Source of the DNA: Andalucia godoyi
Lineage: Eukaryota > Discoba > Jakobea > Jakobida > Andaluciidae
Reading direction: 5' to 3'
Assembly: GCA_009859145.1 (NCBI GenBank)
Contig: VRVR01000034.1
Span: forward strand, 50,276 to 114,275
DNA: 64,000 bases
Shown here: positions 59,765 through 64,000 of the stretch, piece by piece
Layout of the letters: every line of letters begins with the position of its first letter
Position numbering within the stretch: the stretch's first letter is position 1
The notes under the pieces: generated by a model
What the model saw: only the letters and a program-made list of their open reading frames with translations
Told to the model about the DNA's origin: nothing
Databases searched by the model: none
Program-made: the position numbers and the translations under genes

Positions 59765-60433
59765 ATGCTGATTCAGGGGATTGCGTGGATTGTTGGAGCT
59801 CTAGCAGCTTCGCAGCTGCATTCGCTGCATAATGCACAGTTACAAAGACCACTTCCTCCGCTCGAACTAGGGCTGTCGACAACGAAAACGAACATGAACA
59901 CGAACACGAACACTGCGGGCTCAGGCGGCTTGAACGCCGTAGGGGAGAAGAACTACAAGTCGCCGTCCTCATCACCTGCATCCTCTGCGTACTTTGGAGA
60001 AAGACCGCACTACTTTTATCCGCCTTCGGATGTCGAACCGTACCGAAAGCGACCGTCATCATCTCCTTCCAGACGAAGGCATGTTGTGATTCCTTATCCA
60101 GATGATCCGCCACATACGTTTCCATCGATCAAAGTGCGACAGTTGTTTACACGGCATCCCAAAGTAATCAGATCGGTGGATGTCCGAGACGGTCTTGCCA
60201 AGGCTCGTGTTGCCGGAACACCGTTTGTCAGTATGACTGCTGGATCACGGGCAATTCCTCTCAAAGCAATGGAAGACCGCTTTCGGTCCATCATGGAAAA
60301 TGCAAAGGCGGATGGTCTGGACGTTGTGATCGGACACAGAGCCGCGACACCGTCATCCGACCATTCCTCGACAACCATGCAGACATATGACTTCCACGGC
60401 GGTGCTGCACTTCGAAGCCCAAAGATCTTTTAG
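59765..60433 (+). CDS. Unrecognised protein with N-terminal hydrophobic segment
   Basis: 222 residues from the ATG at 59765. The frame is open upstream but reads as (RQTD)n and poly-Lys from microsatellites, so that part is taken as leader. A short hydrophobic helix (MLIQGIAWIVGALAASQL) suggests a signal peptide or anchor. Residues 35-110 are Ser/Thr/Asn/Pro-rich. Residues 110-190 look more ordered (HVVIPYPDDPPHTFPSIKVRQLFTRHPKVIRSVDVRDGLA). No family recognised. It is followed on the same strand by the dispersed repeat copy 2. Confidence 0.62.
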   Translation: MLIQGIAWIVGALAASQLHSLHNAQLQRPLPPLELGLSTTKTNMNTNTNTAGSGGLNAVGEKNYKSPSSSPASSAYFGERPHYFYPPSDVEPYRKRPSSSPSRRRHVVIPYPDDPPHTFPSIKVRQLFTRHPKVIRSVDVRDGLAKARVAGTPFVSMTAGSRAIPLKAMEDRFRSIMENAKADGLDVVIGHRAATPSSDHSSTTMQTYDFHGGAALRSPKIF

Positions 60434-61103
60434 AATACAAGATGTGCGCTATTACTCTGCCACGCGCATGCGTAGGCCTACCACCTTTTCGATTCTGATG
60501 CAAGACTGCACATGGATGGTCAGCAGTGCTAAGCCAGGCTTCGTGCACAACATAGGCGTCGTCGTCCGCTGCCCTCGCCAAGTTGTTTGTTCTTGTCGTC
60601 CAGCTCAACTGCAGTCAGCATCGGCGCCCCCCTCTCAATTTTTCTGTGTTCGCCTACATTGCGCATGACCGTCGCTAGTGATGCTGTAATCAAATGTTTC
60701 AACCGGGGGCCCTGCCAGCCATTTTTGCAAGCTTAAAATAAAAAAAAGGATGAACAAACAAAGGAGATTGCTGCTTTAAATAGTGTTCCCAGAAATTAGC
60801 ATCTGAACAATTTGGGGCTTTCCCAACCTAAACAGCCTCGAACCTTGGATTATTAAGCGAGCAAATCCAGAATGTCAATTTCGTTTGCTTCCGCTCATGC
60901 ATAGCGAAACCTTGGAACATTTTGTTTTTTAACACATATACTCATTTATTTTTATATTTTTATAATTCTAATTATTATTATTAATATTATTTTTTTTAAA
61001 TTATAAAGATGTGAATGACTAAATTAATTATTTATTTTTTGGTGTTTTGATTTATTATCCATTGATTTTCACGAGCTGTTGGATTCGAGCACGTAAACTC
61101 AAG
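60434..61103. other. Spacer holding dispersed repeat copy 2
   Basis: 670 bp. The first 230 bp have GC-rich patches but no gene. 60663-60890 is the repeat. From 60900 the sequence is strongly AT-rich (promoter side of the next gene). Confidence 0.6.
60663..60890 (-). mobile_element. Dispersed repeat, copy 2 (deleted form, 228 bp)
   Basis: Matches 41874-42282 with few substitutions but lacks the internal 182 bp of copy 1. The junction reads CCCTGCC/AGCC. The B-box-like GGTTCGAGGC and the T-run (8 Ts) are kept on the minus strand. High identity over non-coding sequence 18.8 kb apart means either recent copying or selection on an RNA. Confidence 0.6.
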
Positions 61104-62351
61104 ATGGATGATTTTATGGATCCGCAACATGTTCACCTGGAAGATTCGTTTCACGTGGATCTTACGGAACCGCTGGATCACCGAAGCACGGATGTGCATG
61201 TTGACCACAATGAACACGATGAGCAGACTGAACAAGTGTCGGAAGCGGAGTCCGATAAGCTGGATCCGTCGCTGCCTTCGTCGTTGTTTGCTGCTCGCGT
61301 CTTTCAGCAATTGGATGAAGCTCGAGCGGAAATTGTAATGCTGAAGGAACAGCTCGAGGCCGAAATGCAGCTGCGGAGAGATCTGGAAGACAAGGTGGCT
61401 CGCTATGAATCACGGTCATCTGACACCGCTGCGCCAACAGCAAGCATTCAACCTCCAATCAGTGCATCGGACGAAAGCGCTTTTGAATTCTACGTTCGAG
61501 TCTTACCGACAGTGGATTCGGGTGACGTGGACGTTGTGTTCCGCAGAATGCCTCCAAAGAACGACGTTGAATCGTTCACAAGTGCGCTGCTGAAATCGGT
61601 TATTCCGCCGTTGTCACTGCCAGACGTCATCTCCATGAAGGACGAAAAGAGAGCTGGTGTCGATGATGCCTTGTGGGATCCTAAACGAGCGGTGGCTCTG
61701 TGTGTACGTGGTGATGCAAAACTGTGCGAACGTGTGATGATGCATTTGGCATCGGAGCTGATTGTTAACCAAAGCTTGAGTGAAGACGAGTGCGTCACGG
61801 CTGCCTACTTCCTCGGACGCCTGGCTCGGGTAAGTGGGCAACAGGGAGTTTCGCTTCTCCGAGTTTTTCTCATTGATGTAGTACGTATGCAGAAGCTCGA
61901 CATCGCGACCATCTTTACGCTGGTGACTTCGTATCCACTAGCGTTCTCGCTCCGGGGATCCAGGCTTGTTTGTTGGTTTGTTGCGGTCTTGTATCAATGC
62001 CAACCAGAAGACGAGGCAGCTCACATGCTCTTCTCCGCAACTTGCAAACGAGCTTGCTGGGCTTACCTCAAAATGCCCACCGCTGCCGAATACACAGAGC
62101 GCGACTTTCCGGCGTCGTTGATGCTTCCCGAAGGCATTGTGGAGTGGAAACAGCTCAACCCGGCCACACACCGATTTCTCATCAGCTACTCTGTACAGCA
62201 ACTCCAGGCGCTCGAGCAACCGGACGCAACGGCATTGACGGATTCTGGCACACATAATCACGCAGTCTTTGCAACAGGCGATCGGCTTGCCCATCGTATC
62301 CCGTCGAATGAAATCCGTCGTGTAATGTCCACCGTCGTCAAGAGTAGGTAG
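61104..62351 (+). CDS. Unrecognised coiled-coil protein with helical C-terminal domain
   Basis: 415 residues from the ATG at 61104; the frame is open 19 codons upstream without similarity. Residues 1-65 are acidic and His-rich. Residues 75-115 form a coiled coil (RVFQQLDEARAEIVMLKEQLEAEMQLRRDLEDK). Residues 135-380 look like a compact helical domain (DVESFTSALLKSVIPPLSL; VTAAYFLGRLARVSGQQGVSLLRVFLIDVVRMQK). No family recognised. The domain is Ala/Leu-rich with conserved-looking Trp and Cys in the last third. Single exon. Confidence 0.75.
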   Translation: MDDFMDPQHVHLEDSFHVDLTEPLDHRSTDVHVDHNEHDEQTEQVSEAESDKLDPSLPSSLFAARVFQQLDEARAEIVMLKEQLEAEMQLRRDLEDKVARYESRSSDTAAPTASIQPPISASDESAFEFYVRVLPTVDSGDVDVVFRRMPPKNDVESFTSALLKSVIPPLSLPDVISMKDEKRAGVDDALWDPKRAVALCVRGDAKLCERVMMHLASELIVNQSLSEDECVTAAYFLGRLARVSGQQGVSLLRVFLIDVVRMQKLDIATIFTLVTSYPLAFSLRGSRLVCWFVAVLYQCQPEDEAAHMLFSATCKRACWAYLKMPTAAEYTERDFPASLMLPEGIVEWKQLNPATHRFLISYSVQQLQALEQPDATALTDSGTHNHAVFATGDRLAHRIPSNEIRRVMSTVVKSR

Positions 62352-62677
62352 CCCCCCACACTGTGCAGTGCACCCTCATTTCCTCGCCCCACAAGCAATG
62401 TAAATACGCATCGCCATCTACCAAAAAAACCTCTGATTTATCATTACTGCTATACCAACAACTCCCACCAAAAACAAAAATCCACTGTTCTTCTTCTTTC
62501 TTTCTTTCTTTGTTTCTTTGTTTCTTTCTTGATTTTTGTTTTGTTTCTCGTTTTCTCGTTATTTTTTTTTCCTCTCTTTGCTATTTCTTCAACAAAAGCA
62601 TCCGAACTCCACGACGACGGCCACTACCGCCATCGTCGCCATGATGATCATCTCGACCACGGGTGGACGAGTGCTGT
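62352..62677. other. Convergent 3' spacer
   Basis: 326 bp with (TTTC)n/(TTTG)n runs (62490-62560). No gene seen. Confidence 0.55.
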
Positions 62678-63358
62678 TTAGATGGCAGGAGCAGGGCCCC
62701 CGGCAACAGCAGAAGGCTGATGAGCAGGATTATTAAACTTCTGGCCACTTGGAGCGGCTCCTCTGAGTGCGAGTCTCATGTTCTTCCAGTGCTTGAAGAG
62801 CATAAAGGACGCCGGGATGAAGATGAGGAACGTGACGGCCTCGATCAAGATCGTGATCGTGTACGGAGTGTAGTCGCACTTCACGTTTTGTGGAGCACCT
62901 GTCGTCTTATCGCCACTCTCGCACCAGGTGGACGACGACCGGACATCATCTGCATCGAACACCATGCACCCCATCAGCAGTGATCCCGAAACGAAGAGGA
63001 TGGTGACGTGGATGATGACGCCGAGAGGAATGTACACGTACAGGCAGTAGACCGAGACAACGGAGGAAAGAAACACGATAAGCGAAAGCGACATGCGGAG
63101 ACCAGAGTTCACGGGGCGCCAAGAGCACACGGAATACTTGTCATTTCCAGAGTTTGAGTCCTGGTTCGAAATCCAGCGCGACGGCCGATAGATTGCCGTA
63201 AATTGTCCTTTTGTGACGTCTGTGCACTGATCTGAGTTTCCAGTCTGTTGCTGATTTTGCGTCTGAGAGGCAGAAAGTCCAAACAGAACAAGTGCCACAA
63301 GCGTGCAGAAAACCACGCCCACAATTGCAAGATTTGTCTTTGGAATCACAACTGCCAT
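62678..63358 (-). CDS. Unrecognised four-pass membrane protein
   Basis: 226 residues with four hydrophobic helices: about 8-29 (TNLAIVGVVFCTLVALVLFGL), 89-108 (SLSLIVFLSSVVSVYCLYVY), 112-135 (GVIIHVTILFVSGSLLMGCM) and 167-187. The loop after helix 1 (30-85) is Gln/Asn/Ser-rich with Cys at about 44 and 76. The loop between helices 3 and 4 has Cys at about 146 and 160, as in MARVEL- or tetraspanin-like proteins with extracellular disulphides. The C-terminus is Gly/Ala/Pro-rich and cytosolic. No family is proven. Confidence 0.75.
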   Translation of the reverse strand: MAVVIPKTNLAIVGVVFCTLVALVLFGLSASQTQNQQQTGNSDQCTDVTKGQFTAIYRPSRWISNQDSNSGNDKYSVCSWRPVNSGLRMSLSLIVFLSSVVSVYCLYVYIPLGVIIHVTILFVSGSLLMGCMVFDADDVRSSSTWCESGDKTTGAPQNVKCDYTPYTITILIEAVTFLIFIPASFMLFKHWKNMRLALRGAAPSGQKFNNPAHQPSAVAGGPAPAI

Positions 63359-63867
63359 TTTTTTTTCCTCTTTTCTTTTTTCTCTTCTTGTGTTTTAGAA
63401 ACTCTCTCTTCTTGTCCACTCGAGGATATGCAAGATCAAAAAAAGTAAATTCAATGAAAAACAATACAAGGAAAGGGGGGAATCAAAACCAATGGAATAT
63501 ATAATATAAAATGAAATTAAAATAAATTAAAATAAAGATAAATAATAAAAGAGAAGAAGAAGAAGAAGAAAAGGCAAGGCAAGGGAAGGGATTCAAAAAG
63601 TATTTAGGGGAAGCACCGAAGGACGGCTAGGCCTTTTGCAGACGGGAAAATGACGGAAACGGAGAAAGGGGAAAACGAATGAATGAAAAGGGCATTCGAC
63701 AATGGCGAGACAAGTTGATGGACAGTTTCTCATCCTGTTCTTGATCGAATCAAATTAAGAGAGAAGGTGGTCGACAAATGACGACGAAATGCGTCACCAA
63801 AATTGAAATACTCTGGGTTCGAGAAAGTTGTATGCTGACTACAGTAGATGAATTCACAGTTTGGCTC

Positions 63868-63900
<33 letters not shown>

Positions 63901-63913
63901 TGAGAGAGAGAGA

Positions 63914-64000
<87 letters not shown>
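63359..64000. other. Promoter side of the last gene, ending in microsatellites
   Basis: 640 bp. AT-rich near the start of the membrane-protein gene (63480-63560), ordinary sequence to 63870, then dinucleotide repeats to the window edge. No gene seen. Confidence 0.55.
63869..64000 (+). repeat. (GT)n(GA)n microsatellite running off the window
   Basis: A (GT)n of about 22 bp, then GAGAGAGTGAGAGA-type sequence and pure (GA)n to the last base. This is the same compound type as at 24195-24250. Confidence 0.97.

Overview
This is a stretch of nuclear DNA from a unicellular eukaryote. There are 27 protein genes in 64 kb, about one per 2.4 kb. Most are single long open frames with no intron. The few introns are 135-200 bp long, begin GTATG, end AG and sit near gene 5' ends. 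Microsatellites and AT-rich spacers separate the genes. Gene content (PRMT5, DIM1, PEX10, a PROPPIN, a mitochondrial carrier, MMAA, XPO6-like, CABIN1/HIR3-like, WDR27, GRIPAP1, a pericentrin/AKAP450-like protein) points to a protist with mitochondria, peroxisomes, autophagy, recycling endosomes and probably a centrosome or basal body. Several of these families are absent from or rare in fungi and plants. A deep-branching free-living flagellate (for example a jakobid-like excavate) would fit, but the sequence alone does not prove the lineage.

Layout, left to right. 1-4360: the 3' end of an RD/RE-rich protein gene, PRMT5, and a two-exon mitochondrial carrier. 4361-5298: a possible non-coding RNA or dispersed element (copy R1) and a TGATTC repeat. 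5299-11600: a four-CBS protein, a GRIPAP1 homologue and DIM1. 11975-18253: a protein with C-terminal CxxC motifs, a U-box/vWA/Vint protein and an Atg18/WIPI-like PROPPIN. 18254-19185: a gene-free stretch with an assembly gap of 120 Ns between AT and GA repeats. 19186-25104: three unrecognised genes, the second copy of the RNA-like element (R2) and PEX10. 25522-28084: an unrecognised multi-exon gene and MMAA. 28085-40119: a three-exon, about 2270-residue pericentrin/AKAP450-like coiled coil facing a CABIN1/HIR3-like gene. 40584-49679: an alpha/beta hydrolase, a dispersed repeat, a leucine-rich-repeat multi-pass membrane protein and an exportin-6-like gene. 50055-59385: a DDB1/CPSF-A-like propeller protein, WDR27, a flavin amine oxidase and a DnaJ protein with acidic and RGG tails. 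59765-64000: two unrecognised genes, the second copy of the dispersed repeat, a four-pass membrane protein and a GA/GT microsatellite running off the end.

The genes do not form a pathway cluster. They are unrelated housekeeping and cell-biology genes arranged in alternating divergent and convergent pairs. The observations most worth following are: the RNA-like element present on opposite strands at about 4.7 and 20.9 kb; the nearly identical dispersed repeat at 41.9 and 60.7 kb, where one copy lacks 182 bp; the U-box/vWA/Vint protein; the AKAP450/pericentrin-like protein with family-like signatures at both ends; and a well-preserved GRIPAP1 homologue outside animals.
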